Assembly (NCBI RefSeq): GCF_001428565.1
Contig: NZ_LMIA01000009.1
Span: 331,358-395,357, forward strand
From: Nocardioides sp. Root190
GTDB taxonomy: Bacteria; Actinomycetota; Actinomycetes; Propionibacteriales; Nocardioidaceae
DNA: 64,000 nucleotides
Reading direction: 5' to 3'
Of the stretch, positions 36,600 through 45,717 are shown piece by piece (the stretch's first letter is position 1; the number at the start of each line of letters is the position of its first letter). The position numbers and the translations under genes were made by a program. Under the pieces are notes generated by a model. It searched no databases. It was not told the origin of the DNA and saw nothing but the letters and a program-made list of their open reading frames with translations.

Positions 36600-37829
36600 A
36601 TGACCACCGACGGTTCCCAGGCCGCTGCTCCTGAGCCCAGCCCCCTCGCACCCCCCGAGCCCGTCATCACGCTGACCGCTCCTGAGGCGGCTGCGCCCGT
36701 CGTCGAGACCCAGGCGCCGAAGATGGCACCGCAGGTCGACGTGGCGATGGTGCCCGAGCTCGACGCGAAGGTCGACAACTTCCTGACCTCGCTGACCAAC
36801 ACCAAGGCAGGCAGCCCTGAGTTCGCGGCGCAGGCCGAGAACGTCCGCACGATGGGCGACTCCGACATCCGCAAGGCGGCCGAGACGTCCAACCGGATGC
36901 TCGACAAGCCGGTGATGGCGCTCAAGTCCGGCGGCATCTCGGAGGGCTCGACGGTCGGCAAGACCCTGCTCGACCTCCGCCGCACGGTCGAGGACCTCGA
37001 CCCGGGCCAGGCCACGGGTGCGAAGAAGTGGTGGAACAAGCTGCCCTTCAACGACAAGGTCGAGGACTACTTCCGCAAGTACCAGTCCTCGCAGTCGCAG
37101 CTCAACGGCATCCTGCACTCGCTGCGCAGCGGACAGGACGAGCTGACCAAGGACAACGTCGCGCTCAACCTGGAGAAGTCGAACCTCTGGTCCGTGATGG
37201 GCCGTCTCAACCAGTACATCTACGTCGCCGAGAAGCTCGACGCCAAGCTCTCCGCGAAGATCGCCGAGCTCGAGCTCAGCGACCCGGAGACGGCGAAGTC
37301 GCTCTCGCAGGACGTGCTGTTCTACGTCCGGCAGAAGCACCAGGACCTGTTGACCCAGCTCGCCGTGTCGATCCAGGCCTACCTGGCGATCGACATCATC
37401 ATCAAGAACAACATCGAGCTCATCAAGGGTGTCGACCGGGCGAGCACGACGACCATCTCGGCGCTCCGCACGGCCGTGATCGTCGCGCAGGCGCTGAGCA
37501 ACCAGAAGCTCGTCCTCGACCAGATCACGGCGCTCAACACCACGACGTCGAACATGATCCAGCGGACCTCGGAGATGCTGAAGGAGAACTCGGCGGCCAT
37601 CCAGGAGCAGGCGGCGTCCTCGACGATCGGGATCGAGCAGCTGCAGGCCGCGTTCGCCAACATCTACGCGACGATGGACTCGATCGACGAGTTCAAGCTC
37701 AAGGCGCTCGACAACATGTCGACCACGATCGGCGTGCTGGAGAACGAGGTCCAGAAGTCCAAGGCCTACATCGACCGCGTCCAGACGCACGATTCGCGCA
37801 ACGCCGCGGGCACGCTCGACATCGGCTGA
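36600..37829 (+). CDS. TelA-like toxic anion resistance family protein
   Basis: A 409-residue soluble, mostly helical protein. The first 70 residues are Ala/Pro-rich; the rest fits the TelA family (KWWNKLPFNDKVEDYFRKYQ, SQLNGILHSLRSGQDELTKD, DVLFYVRQKHQDLLTQLAV). TelA proteins were first linked to tellurite resistance, but their biochemical role is unknown; they often occur with VWA and AAA proteins, as here. It is the first gene of the pknG operon and is followed after 6 nt by an unknown gene. Confidence 0.87.
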   Translation: MTTDGSQAAAPEPSPLAPPEPVITLTAPEAAAPVVETQAPKMAPQVDVAMVPELDAKVDNFLTSLTNTKAGSPEFAAQAENVRTMGDSDIRKAAETSNRMLDKPVMALKSGGISEGSTVGKTLLDLRRTVEDLDPGQATGAKKWWNKLPFNDKVEDYFRKYQSSQSQLNGILHSLRSGQDELTKDNVALNLEKSNLWSVMGRLNQYIYVAEKLDAKLSAKIAELELSDPETAKSLSQDVLFYVRQKHQDLLTQLAVSIQAYLAIDIIIKNNIELIKGVDRASTTTISALRTAVIVAQALSNQKLVLDQITALNTTTSNMIQRTSEMLKENSAAIQEQAASSTIGIEQLQAAFANIYATMDSIDEFKLKALDNMSTTIGVLENEVQKSKAYIDRVQTHDSRNAAGTLDIG

Positions 37830-37835
37830 TCGGCA

Positions 37836-38348
37836 GTGGGGCTGAAGTCGTGGTGGCGTTCGCGAGGTGACGCCGGCGAGCAGGCGCCGGTCGTCGCTGG
37901 GCCACCGACCGAGCAGGACATCCTGGCGGCACTGAACAAGGTCAACGCGATGCTGCGCGACGGCAACGCGCCGCCGGTCGTCATCTCGCGGGTCGTACGC
38001 ATCGCCCGCACCATCCACCAGACGCTGCCGCGCCTGAAGCAGATGGGTCTGGGCAGCCTGGAGAGCTATTCGGTCGTCGCGACGGCGACGGACTACCTCC
38101 CGGAGGCCGTCGACGGCTACCTGCGCCTGCCGCGCGACTGGGCCGACACCCGGCCGATCGACGGTCACAAGACCGCCCTGATGATCTTGGTCGAGCAGCT
38201 GGAGCTGCTCGGCGCGACGATGGACCAGATCTTCGACGCCGCCAACCGAGCCGATGCCCAGGCGCTCGTCGCGCACGGCCGGTTCCTCGACGCCAAGTTC
38301 GGCCACTCCTCCACGGGTGGCCCGGACCTGAACCTGGGAGCGCCATGA
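37836..38348 (+). CDS. Unknown protein of the pknG operon, 170 residues
   Basis: A soluble, helical protein from GTG 37836. The first 30 residues are basic and flexible; then come EQDILAALNKVNAMLRDG and a helical domain with LPRLKQMGLGSLESYSVVAT and LVEQLELLGATMDQIFDA. I do not recognise the family. It lies between TelA and the AAA ATPase, overlaps the latter by 4 nt, and is probably translated in a coupled way, so it may be an adaptor of the two. Confidence 0.7.
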   Translation: MGLKSWWRSRGDAGEQAPVVAGPPTEQDILAALNKVNAMLRDGNAPPVVISRVVRIARTIHQTLPRLKQMGLGSLESYSVVATATDYLPEAVDGYLRLPRDWADTRPIDGHKTALMILVEQLELLGATMDQIFDAANRADAQALVAHGRFLDAKFGHSSTGGPDLNLGAP

Positions 38349-40003
38349 GCGACACGACCGGTACGACGACGCTGGCGGCCGCACTCGACGCGTTGAGCGC
38401 CGTCGCCCGCGCCGCCGGCCTGGACGAGTCCGCTGCGCGCGCCGAGGGCGAGGCCGTCGCGGCCACCGTCTCGGAGCGTTCCCGAGGTGCCTTCGTCGTC
38501 TGGTCGGCGCAGACCGGTCGCGCGACCTCCGCCGAGGAGCACGCCCTGGCTGCCAAGCGCGGCAACCGCTTCCGCGCCGGCCCCACCCAGCTGATGGCCC
38601 AGCTCCTGCTGGAGAAGTCCGCGCACGCCGCCGACTACGCCAGTGCCCTCGCCGACGTCGCGCTCGCGGGTTCCCGGCTCGGCGAGCCCGGACCGGACGC
38701 CGTCGGCGCGGCCACGACCGTGACCACCGCACAGATCGGCGGCAGCGCCGCGGGCCTCGCGCCGTTCTCGTCGTCCGTCCCGACCGGCACGGCCGGCGCC
38801 TTCGACCTGCCGCAGCGCCAGCCCGTGCCCGGCCTCGGTGACGACATGCTCGACCAGGTCCGTCGGGTCGGCGAGCAGGTACGCCGCCAGCTGGGCGCGC
38901 TGAACGACTCGGCTCCTGGCGCGCAGCCCGACGTGGCCGGCGGTCTCGAGGCCCGGTCGCTGGGCGACCTCGCACCGCAACCACCGGAAGCCGGCGCGCA
39001 GACCCAGGCGGCCGAGCCGCAGAAGCCGCCCGTCGAGGAGGCCGAGCCCGAGGAACCGACCAAGTCGGTCGAGGAGCTGCTCGCCGAGCTGGACGGCCTG
39101 ATCGGGCTGGCCAACGTCAAGGGCGAGATCCACCGCCAGGCCGCCGTCCTGCGGGTCGAGGGCCTGCGCAAGAAGGCAGGTCTGGACACCCCGACCATCA
39201 CCCGCCACCTCGTCTTCAACGGCAACCCGGGCACGGGCAAGACGACCGTCGCCCGGCTCGTCGCGGGGATCTACCGTGCGCTCGGCCTGCTGTCCAAGGG
39301 TCAGCTGGTCGAGGTCGACCGCTCCGAGCTGGTCGCGGGCTACCTCGGCCAGACCGCCGCCAAGACCGCCGAGGTCGTCGCTTCGGCGGAGGGCGGGGTG
39401 CTCTTCATCGACGAGGCCTACTCGCTCTCGGGCGACCAGTACGGCAAGGAAGCCATCGACACCCTGGTCAAGGAGATGGAGGACAAGCGCAACGACCTCG
39501 TCGTCATCGTCGCCGGCTACCCGCTCCCGATGGCGATCTTCATCTCGGAGAACCCCGGGCTCGAGAGCCGGTTCCGCACGACCATCGACTTCGCCAACTA
39601 CACCGACGACGAGCTGGTCGGCATCTTCTCCTCGATGGTCAAGGGCGCCGACTTCGACGCGGGCGAGGAGGTCGTCGCCCGCCTGCGCGAGGTCCTCCTG
39701 GAGGCGCCGCGCGGCCCGTCCTTCGGCAACGCCCGGTTCGTGCGCAACCTGATGGAGGCCGCGATCGGCCACCACGCCTGGCGATTGCGCGAGGTCGCCG
39801 AGCCGACACTCGAGCAGCTGCGCACCCTCGACCCGGCCGACCTCGTCGTCGATCCGAACGACACCGGCGAGCCGGAGGCCCCGGGTGCCGAGGCCGGCGT
39901 CGTCGTACCACCCGAGGACGCCGCGCCCGCCGAACCCGTCGATCCGTTCGGTGACGACGCGACAGTTGCCCGCCCGGCCCCCACCGATGAGGAGCAGTCG
40001 TGA
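38345..40003 (+). CDS. CbxX/CfqX-type AAA+ ATPase
   Basis: A 552-residue protein. The N-terminal 230 residues are helical followed by an Ala/Pro/Glu-rich linker; the C-terminal AAA+ domain has Walker A NGNPGTGKTTVAR, Walker B GGVLFIDEAYSL and an arginine-finger region NPGLESRFRTTIDF. The type is shared by CbbX and the ATPase of ESX secretion (EccA), which remodel protein complexes. Its gene sits in the pknG operon with 4-bp overlaps on both sides. The target protein is unknown; TelA and the VWA protein are candidates. Confidence 0.9.
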   Translation: MSDTTGTTTLAAALDALSAVARAAGLDESAARAEGEAVAATVSERSRGAFVVWSAQTGRATSAEEHALAAKRGNRFRAGPTQLMAQLLLEKSAHAADYASALADVALAGSRLGEPGPDAVGAATTVTTAQIGGSAAGLAPFSSSVPTGTAGAFDLPQRQPVPGLGDDMLDQVRRVGEQVRRQLGALNDSAPGAQPDVAGGLEARSLGDLAPQPPEAGAQTQAAEPQKPPVEEAEPEEPTKSVEELLAELDGLIGLANVKGEIHRQAAVLRVEGLRKKAGLDTPTITRHLVFNGNPGTGKTTVARLVAGIYRALGLLSKGQLVEVDRSELVAGYLGQTAAKTAEVVASAEGGVLFIDEAYSLSGDQYGKEAIDTLVKEMEDKRNDLVVIVAGYPLPMAIFISENPGLESRFRTTIDFANYTDDELVGIFSSMVKGADFDAGEEVVARLREVLLEAPRGPSFGNARFVRNLMEAAIGHHAWRLREVAEPTLEQLRTLDPADLVVDPNDTGEPEAPGAEAGVVVPPEDAAPAEPVDPFGDDATVARPAPTDEEQS

Positions 40004-41271
40004 GCCAGACCGCCCCGCAGGCAGCGCACCCCGCCCCCGCCCCGGCCACGCCTGCTGCCCCGGCGACCCAGGCCGATCCGGCGTCGGTCGACACCCCGGC
40101 CCTGCTCAACCGCTGGCAGCTGATCGGGATGAGCGTCGCGATCGTCTTCGGCATCCTCAGCGCACTGGTGCAGCTCCTCGGCTGGCAGGCCGACGGTCGT
40201 GCCGCCGCCGACACCGAGCAGCTGGTGCGGGTCCAGGAGATCCAGAGCTCCCTGCTGCGGGCCGACGCCCTCGCGACGAATGCGTTCCTGGTCGGCGGCC
40301 TGGAGAACGCCGACCAGCGGGCGGATTACGACGTGGCGATCGAGACGGTGCTGACCGGGATCACGGCGGCGGCTGATGCCCAGCCGGCTGACCGTGCAGT
40401 GCTCGAGAAGCTCGCGGTCGCCGTCAACGACTACGCCACGGCGGTTGCCCAGGCCAGGGACTACAACCGCCTGGGCTACCCGGTCGGCGCGGAATACCTC
40501 AGCGGCGCCAGCACGACGCTGCGTGACGCCCTCGACGGGATCCCCACGCTGGAGGCGCTGGCGCAGGCCAACACCGATCGCGCCGAGGGATCGATGAACG
40601 GGCAGCACCCGTTCTGGCTGCTGCTGATCGGGGTCCTCGCGCTGGCAGCGCTGGTCCTGCTCAACCAGCAGCTGGCCCGCCAGTTCCGGCGCCGGATCAA
40701 CAAGGGCATCGCGATCGCGGCGGTGATCCTCCTCGCTGTCACCCTCGTCGGGGTGGTCGGTGCCTGGATCCGCGATGCCTCCAACGACAACCTGCGCGAC
40801 GGCGACCTCGCACTGGCGATCGACCAGGCCGACGCTCGCACCGCCGCCAACGATGCGAAGGCCAACGAGAGCCTGGCGCTGATCAAGCGCGGCTCCGGTG
40901 CCCGCTTCGTCGCGGACTGGGAGACCTCGGCGGGGGACGTCGAGGCATCCCTGCGACGCGACACCGGCGACCAGTGGAATGCCTACGTCGCTGCCTATCG
41001 CGAGATCCGGGAGCTCGACGAGGGTGGCGACTGGGACGCCGCCCGGGACAAGGCGACCACTGACGGTGCCGACGGTTCGTCGGAGCCCCTGGACTCGTTC
41101 GACACCGTCTCGGAGCAGATCGTGAAGACGGCCAGCGCGACGGTCGTCGACGACCTGGAGAGCGGCCAGGAGATCGCGCTCGGGGTCAGCGTGCTCTCGC
41201 TCCTGCTGGGCGTGGTCGCCGCTGTGTTTGTGGCCCGAGGTATCGGCGAGCGACGCAAGGAGTTCTCATGA
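40000..41271 (+). CDS. glnX: GlnX-like transmembrane sensor
   Basis: A 423-residue membrane protein from GTG 40000. After a Pro/Ala-rich N-terminus it has four helices: near 42-62, 206-224, 236-258 and 393-415. Two extracytoplasmic helical domains lie between helices 1-2 and 3-4, a chemoreceptor-like layout. Position directly before a GlnH-like lipoprotein and close to pknG matches glnX-glnH-pknG of mycobacteria and corynebacteria, where GlnX conveys amino-acid binding by GlnH to PknG. Sequence similarity was not tested, so the name is given by layout and context. Confidence 0.78.
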   Translation: MSQTAPQAAHPAPAPATPAAPATQADPASVDTPALLNRWQLIGMSVAIVFGILSALVQLLGWQADGRAAADTEQLVRVQEIQSSLLRADALATNAFLVGGLENADQRADYDVAIETVLTGITAAADAQPADRAVLEKLAVAVNDYATAVAQARDYNRLGYPVGAEYLSGASTTLRDALDGIPTLEALAQANTDRAEGSMNGQHPFWLLLIGVLALAALVLLNQQLARQFRRRINKGIAIAAVILLAVTLVGVVGAWIRDASNDNLRDGDLALAIDQADARTAANDAKANESLALIKRGSGARFVADWETSAGDVEASLRRDTGDQWNAYVAAYREIRELDEGGDWDAARDKATTDGADGSSEPLDSFDTVSEQIVKTASATVVDDLESGQEIALGVSVLSLLLGVVAAVFVARGIGERRKEFS

Positions 41272-42209
41272 GCCGCATCCGCACCTCCCGGGCCCTGGCG
41301 GCCACCCTGACCGCGGGCCTGCTCCTGCTCGGCGCCTGTGGCTACGACGACACCGTCGTCCCCGAACCCGACACCGACAAGACCACGCCGGCTGCCGTGA
41401 CACCGCCGGTCGAGTGCGACGACGCGACGACGTCGTACGACCCGAGCAACGACCGGACCGCTGCGCGTTCCGAGCTGAAGAACAACAAGCGCCTCGTCGT
41501 CGGCGTCTCCGCCGACACCCTGAGGCTCGGCTCGGCCAACCCGTTCGAGGACAATGACATCGAGGGCTTCGACATCGACGTCGCCCGGGCGATCGCCGAC
41601 GCGCTGGGGGTGTCCCTCCAGTTGCGCGTGATCAGCGCAGCCGAGCGCATCACGCTCCTCAAGTCCGGGGACATCGACCTGGTCGCCCGCAACATGACGA
41701 TGAACTGCACCCGTTGGACCGAGATCGGCTTCTCGGCCGTCTACTACAACGCCACCCAGAAGGTGCTGGTCCGCAAGGACGACGTCGCAGCCTTCGAGAA
41801 GGACGGTCTCGCGTCGCTGGCCGGCAAGAACGTCTGCGCCCCGACCGGCTCCACCAGCATCGACAACATCACCGAGGCCCAGCCCGAGGCTGTCGCGGTC
41901 GGAGCGGCCAACCACACCGGCTGCCTGACGAAGTTCCAGAACGGCGAGGTCGACGCGATCACGGGCGACGACACCGTGCTCGCCGGCCTCGCGGCCCAGG
42001 ACCCGTACGCGATCGTCCCCGAGCAGGACAAGCTCACCGACGAGCCCTACGGCATCGGCGCCAACAAGGACGACGTCGACCTGATCAGGTTCATCAACTC
42101 CGTCCTCGACGAGCGTCGCGGCAACGGCGCCTGGCAGGCGTCGTACGACAAGTGGCTCAAGCCCTACCTGGGTGACGCGACGGCGCCGGCGCCGAAGTAC
42201 GGCCGGTGA
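41268..42209 (+). CDS. glnH: GlnH-like amino-acid-binding lipoprotein
   Basis: A 313-residue solute-binding protein of the family 3 amino acid type. The signal peptide ends in lipobox LGAC with Cys24. The binding fold is seen in RLVVGVSADTLRLGSANPFE, EGFDIDVARAIADALG, GDIDLVARNMTMNCTRW and ITGDDTVLAGL. In mycobacteria GlnH binds Asp, Glu and Asn and acts as a sensor for PknG rather than as a transport component. No ABC permease or ATPase is nearby, which supports a sensor role. ATGA overlap with glnX. Confidence 0.88.
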   Translation: MSRIRTSRALAATLTAGLLLLGACGYDDTVVPEPDTDKTTPAAVTPPVECDDATTSYDPSNDRTAARSELKNNKRLVVGVSADTLRLGSANPFEDNDIEGFDIDVARAIADALGVSLQLRVISAAERITLLKSGDIDLVARNMTMNCTRWTEIGFSAVYYNATQKVLVRKDDVAAFEKDGLASLAGKNVCAPTGSTSIDNITEAQPEAVAVGAANHTGCLTKFQNGEVDAITGDDTVLAGLAAQDPYAIVPEQDKLTDEPYGIGANKDDVDLIRFINSVLDERRGNGAWQASYDKWLKPYLGDATAPAPKYGR

Positions 42210-43333
42210 GCGTGCAGCAGGCCGCGACCGCCACCGCTCCCGTCGCTCCCGGCAAGCTCGGCGACGCGCTGGATCCTGCCGCCGTGCAGACCTACCTCGG
42301 CGAGCTGGACACCTGGATCCGGGTGCGTCGCACCGAGCTCGACGAGCTGGACGCCGCTGCGATCAGTGCCGGTCGCGGTGGCGAGCTGACCGGCGACATG
42401 TCGCTGGCCCTCGCGCTGTGGAAGGCCACGGCCGACCGCTACCAGCTGGTCTTCGCGACCTGGGACGGTGGCCGCGTCCTGCGCCAGGAGCGGGAACGGA
42501 TCTCGGCGCTGATCTGGGGCCGGCTCGACGGCGCCACGGAGCTGCCGGGCGGGCTCGCGGTGTCGCTGCCCGAGGCGGGGCGGCTCTGTGACGCGCTCAC
42601 CGGCCAGCTGCGCACGCGGCTGGCCCTGGTGCCCGGTGCGGACGAGTCCGCGGCGCGGGTGCGCGCGCTGCGTGCCCAGCTCGAGCGGATCCGTGACCAG
42701 GTGGGTCTCGAGCCCGCCAACGACCGTGACGGAGCGATCGCCACGCTCGCCGGCCTGATGGGTCGACTGCAGGGCGTGACCGCGAAGGCGGAGCGTGGCG
42801 GCGACGTCGGCGGCATGCTCGGTCCGCTCGAGAGCGAGGCCACGACCTTCGAGCGCGACCTGATCGTCGGCAACGCGCGGCGCCGTGACGCCCGCAGCCA
42901 GATCCTCTCGGCCCGCGAGCTCCGCGCCGACCTCGAGGCCCGGTCGGCCGCGTTGAGCAAGCTCGTCGACACGTGCATCGCCACCGTCGACCCGGCGCCC
43001 CGTTACGCCGTCCCGGACGTCGCACTGCTCGGTCCGGTCCCGGTGACCCCGGACGAGATCGGCCCCTACCTGCAGCGCCTGGACCGGGTCTCGCAGGCGA
43101 TGGAGGTCGTCCAGCACGCCTACTCCGACGCCCTCGAGGAGCACACGCAGCTGGTCGGACTGCTCGATGCGTACGCCGCCAAGGCGCGCGCTGCCCGGGT
43201 CGCCGACCGTCCCGACCTCGTCGAGAGCGAGCGAGCCGCCCGCGGACTCCTCGAGCGGCGCCCGTGCCCGATGGCCGTGGCCCGCCAGCTCGTCACGACC
43301 TACCAGACCTGGCTCGCGAAGGAGATCTCCTGA
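42206..43333 (+). CDS. Unknown protein between glnH and pknG, 375 residues
   Basis: A soluble helical protein from GTG 42206, overlapping glnH by 4 nt and pknG by 1 nt. It contains long heptad-like helices (LDTWIRVRRTELDELDAAAI, FERDLIVGNARRRDARSQIL) and a C-terminal PMAVARQLVTTYQTWLAKE. No signal peptide, no known catalytic motif. I do not recognise the family. The position inside the sensor-kinase unit suggests a cytoplasmic adaptor or scaffold between GlnX and PknG; this is inference. Confidence 0.72.
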   Translation: MSVQQAATATAPVAPGKLGDALDPAAVQTYLGELDTWIRVRRTELDELDAAAISAGRGGELTGDMSLALALWKATADRYQLVFATWDGGRVLRQERERISALIWGRLDGATELPGGLAVSLPEAGRLCDALTGQLRTRLALVPGADESAARVRALRAQLERIRDQVGLEPANDRDGAIATLAGLMGRLQGVTAKAERGGDVGGMLGPLESEATTFERDLIVGNARRRDARSQILSARELRADLEARSAALSKLVDTCIATVDPAPRYAVPDVALLGPVPVTPDEIGPYLQRLDRVSQAMEVVQHAYSDALEEHTQLVGLLDAYAAKARAARVADRPDLVESERAARGLLERRPCPMAVARQLVTTYQTWLAKEIS

Positions 43334-45717
43334 TGACCGCTGGTTCCTGCACCCAGCCGGGGTGCACCGGCTCGATCGTCGACGGCTACTGCGACGTCTG
43401 CGGCATGGCCGGGGCGCCCGCCCCTGCGGGCATCGCGCCCGCCGCGACCTCCAAGCGACTCCCCGCCGCCAGCGGTGACGCGTGCCAGCAGCCCGGCTGC
43501 ACCGGCACGATCCTCGACGGCTACTGCGACGTCTGCGGCTCGCCCGCGGTGGCCAGTGCGCGGGTGGCGGAGGCCTCGGCCATCGCCCAGGCCCAGAGCG
43601 AGGCCCAGCCGCTGTCCGGGCGCGAGGGCACGTCCGCGACCGCGGCCAGCCGCGTCCAGTCGGCCGCGATCGGCTCCCGACGCGCCGGATCGAGTGGCAG
43701 CTACGCCACCCGTCGCACCCGCACCGGGTCGCAGCGCATGCGTTCGGCCCGCCTCGGGGCCGGCCTGACCGTCGTACCTCCTGCACCGCCGGTCGACGCC
43801 GCCAAGGCGATCATGGCCGACCCGCAGGTGCCCGAGGACAAGCGCAGCTGCTCCAAGTGCGGCAACGCGGTCGGTCGCAGCATCGAGGGCCAGCCCGGTC
43901 GCAGCGAGGGCTTCTGCCCCAACTGCGGCCAGCAGTTCTCCTTCACTCCGAAGCTCCACCAGGGCGACCTGGTCGCCGGCCAGTACGAGGTCGCCGGCGC
44001 GCTCGCGCACGGTGGGCTCGGCTGGATCTACCTCGCCCGCGACCGCAACGTCTCCAACCGTTGGGTCGTGCTCAAGGGCCTGCTCAACTCCGGTGACCCC
44101 GACGCACTCGCGGCGGCCATCGCCGAGCAGCAGTTCCTCGCGCAGGTCGAGCATCCGCTGATCGTGGAGATCTACAACTTCGTGACGCACGAGGGTGCGG
44201 GCTACATCGTCATGGAGTACGTCGGCGGCAAGTCGCTCAAGCAGATCCTCAAGCAGCGCATGAAGGACAACAACGGCGCCTACGACCCGCTCCCGGTCGA
44301 CCAGGCGCTCGCCTACATCCTCGAGCTGCTGCCGGCCTTCCAGTACCTCCACGACCTCGGCCTGGTCTACTGCGACTTCAAGCCCGACAACATGATCCAG
44401 GTCGGCGACGCGATGAAGCTGATCGACCTCGGTGGCGTGCGCCGGTCCGACGACGAGGAGTCGGCGATCTACGGCACGGTCGGCTACCAGGCACCGGAAG
44501 TCGCCGAGATCGGTCCGTCCGTCGCCTCCGACATCTACACGATCGGCCGCACGCTGGTCGTGCTGACGATGGAGTTCCGCGGCTACCAGGGCACCTACCT
44601 CCACAGCCTGCCGCCCGTGGACGCGACCCCGCTGTTCCAGGAGCAGGACTCGCTCTACCAGCTCGTCGCCAAGTGCTGCGCGCCCGACCCTGCGGACCGG
44701 TTCGCGTCGGTCGACGAGATGCGGGCACAGGTCCTCGGCGTGCTGCGCGAGGTGGTCGCCCGCAAGCGCAAGGGAACGGCGCTCACCTCGGCTGCTTCCG
44801 TGCTCTTCGAGTCGCCCGCCACCGCGCGGCCGATCACCGACTGGAGCCAGCTGCCCGCACTGCGCGTCGACACCACGGACCCGCAGTACGGATGGCTCGC
44901 CACGCTCAGCGCGGACGACGCCGCCAAGCGTCTCGCCGACCTCCAGCAGGCGCCGGAGGACAGTGCAGAGGTGTGGCTGGCCCGGGCCCGCGCTGCCCTC
45001 GACCTCGGCGACCCCGTCGTGGCCCGCGCGCACGCGCAGTCCCTGCTCTCCGCCGACCCGTGGGAGTGGCGCGCGCTCTGGATCGAGGGTCTCGCTGCCG
45101 TCCAGGCATCGGACTGGGAGACGGCGAAGGCCTCCTTCAACGCGGTCTACCAGCAGGTCCCCGGTGAGCTGGCGCCCAAGCTGGCACTGGCCTTCGCGTG
45201 CGAGCGCGGCGGACTGCCCGAGGTCGCCGAGGGGTTGTACTTCGTCTGCGTCGTCACCGACGCCGCCTACGTCCCGCCGGCCGCCTTCGGCATGGCCCGG
45301 GTGCGGGCCGCGGGCAAGGACACCGTCGGCGCGGTGGCGGCACTCGACCTGGTGCCGACCACCAGCCGTGGCTACACCGAGAGCCGTCAGCAGCGCGCCG
45401 AGGTCCTGCTCACCGGTGGGGTCCGCGACCTCGCGGTGCTCGACCAGGCGATGCAGACGATCGAGACCTCGAGCGTCAGCCCTCAGGTCCGTCAGCAGTA
45501 CACCGTGCGGATCCTCAACGAGGCCCTGCCGGTGGTCACGAGCGCGACCAAGCTGCCCGCTGGTGCCCGGATCGGCTCGGTGGCCGCGACCGAGGCCGGC
45601 GTCCGCGACGGGATCGAGAACGCACTGCGCGCGATGGCGCGCGACGCGATCGACCTCAAGGAACGGGTCGCCCTGGTCAACCAGGCCAACGCCGTCCGGA
45701 ACTGGAGCCTCACGTGA
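43333..45717 (+). CDS. pknG: Serine/threonine protein kinase PknG
   Basis: A 794-residue soluble kinase from ATG 43333. Two N-terminal zinc-ribbon repeats use Cys 6, 11, 20, 23 and Cys 51, 56, 65, 68. A rubredoxin-like motif follows, with Cys 173, 176, 195 and 198. The kinase domain is about 215-480, with Lys248, catalytic Asp348 in YCDFKPDN (in place of HRD) and Asp365 in DLG in place of DFG, both PknG hallmarks. The C-terminal 300 residues form a TPR domain. PknG controls glutamate metabolism by phosphorylating an FHA protein (GarA/OdhI) in response to amino acids. The double zinc ribbon is extra compared with mycobacterial PknG. Confidence 0.95.
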   Translation: MTAGSCTQPGCTGSIVDGYCDVCGMAGAPAPAGIAPAATSKRLPAASGDACQQPGCTGTILDGYCDVCGSPAVASARVAEASAIAQAQSEAQPLSGREGTSATAASRVQSAAIGSRRAGSSGSYATRRTRTGSQRMRSARLGAGLTVVPPAPPVDAAKAIMADPQVPEDKRSCSKCGNAVGRSIEGQPGRSEGFCPNCGQQFSFTPKLHQGDLVAGQYEVAGALAHGGLGWIYLARDRNVSNRWVVLKGLLNSGDPDALAAAIAEQQFLAQVEHPLIVEIYNFVTHEGAGYIVMEYVGGKSLKQILKQRMKDNNGAYDPLPVDQALAYILELLPAFQYLHDLGLVYCDFKPDNMIQVGDAMKLIDLGGVRRSDDEESAIYGTVGYQAPEVAEIGPSVASDIYTIGRTLVVLTMEFRGYQGTYLHSLPPVDATPLFQEQDSLYQLVAKCCAPDPADRFASVDEMRAQVLGVLREVVARKRKGTALTSAASVLFESPATARPITDWSQLPALRVDTTDPQYGWLATLSADDAAKRLADLQQAPEDSAEVWLARARAALDLGDPVVARAHAQSLLSADPWEWRALWIEGLAAVQASDWETAKASFNAVYQQVPGELAPKLALAFACERGGLPEVAEGLYFVCVVTDAAYVPPAAFGMARVRAAGKDTVGAVAALDLVPTTSRGYTESRQQRAEVLLTGGVRDLAVLDQAMQTIETSSVSPQVRQQYTVRILNEALPVVTSATKLPAGARIGSVAATEAGVRDGIENALRAMARDAIDLKERVALVNQANAVRNWSLT

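Noticed and set aside
35820..38984. 1054-codon minus-strand frame
   Set aside because: Antisense to the yczE-type, telA-like and following genes; composition is dominated by Arg, Gly and Val typical of shadow frames.
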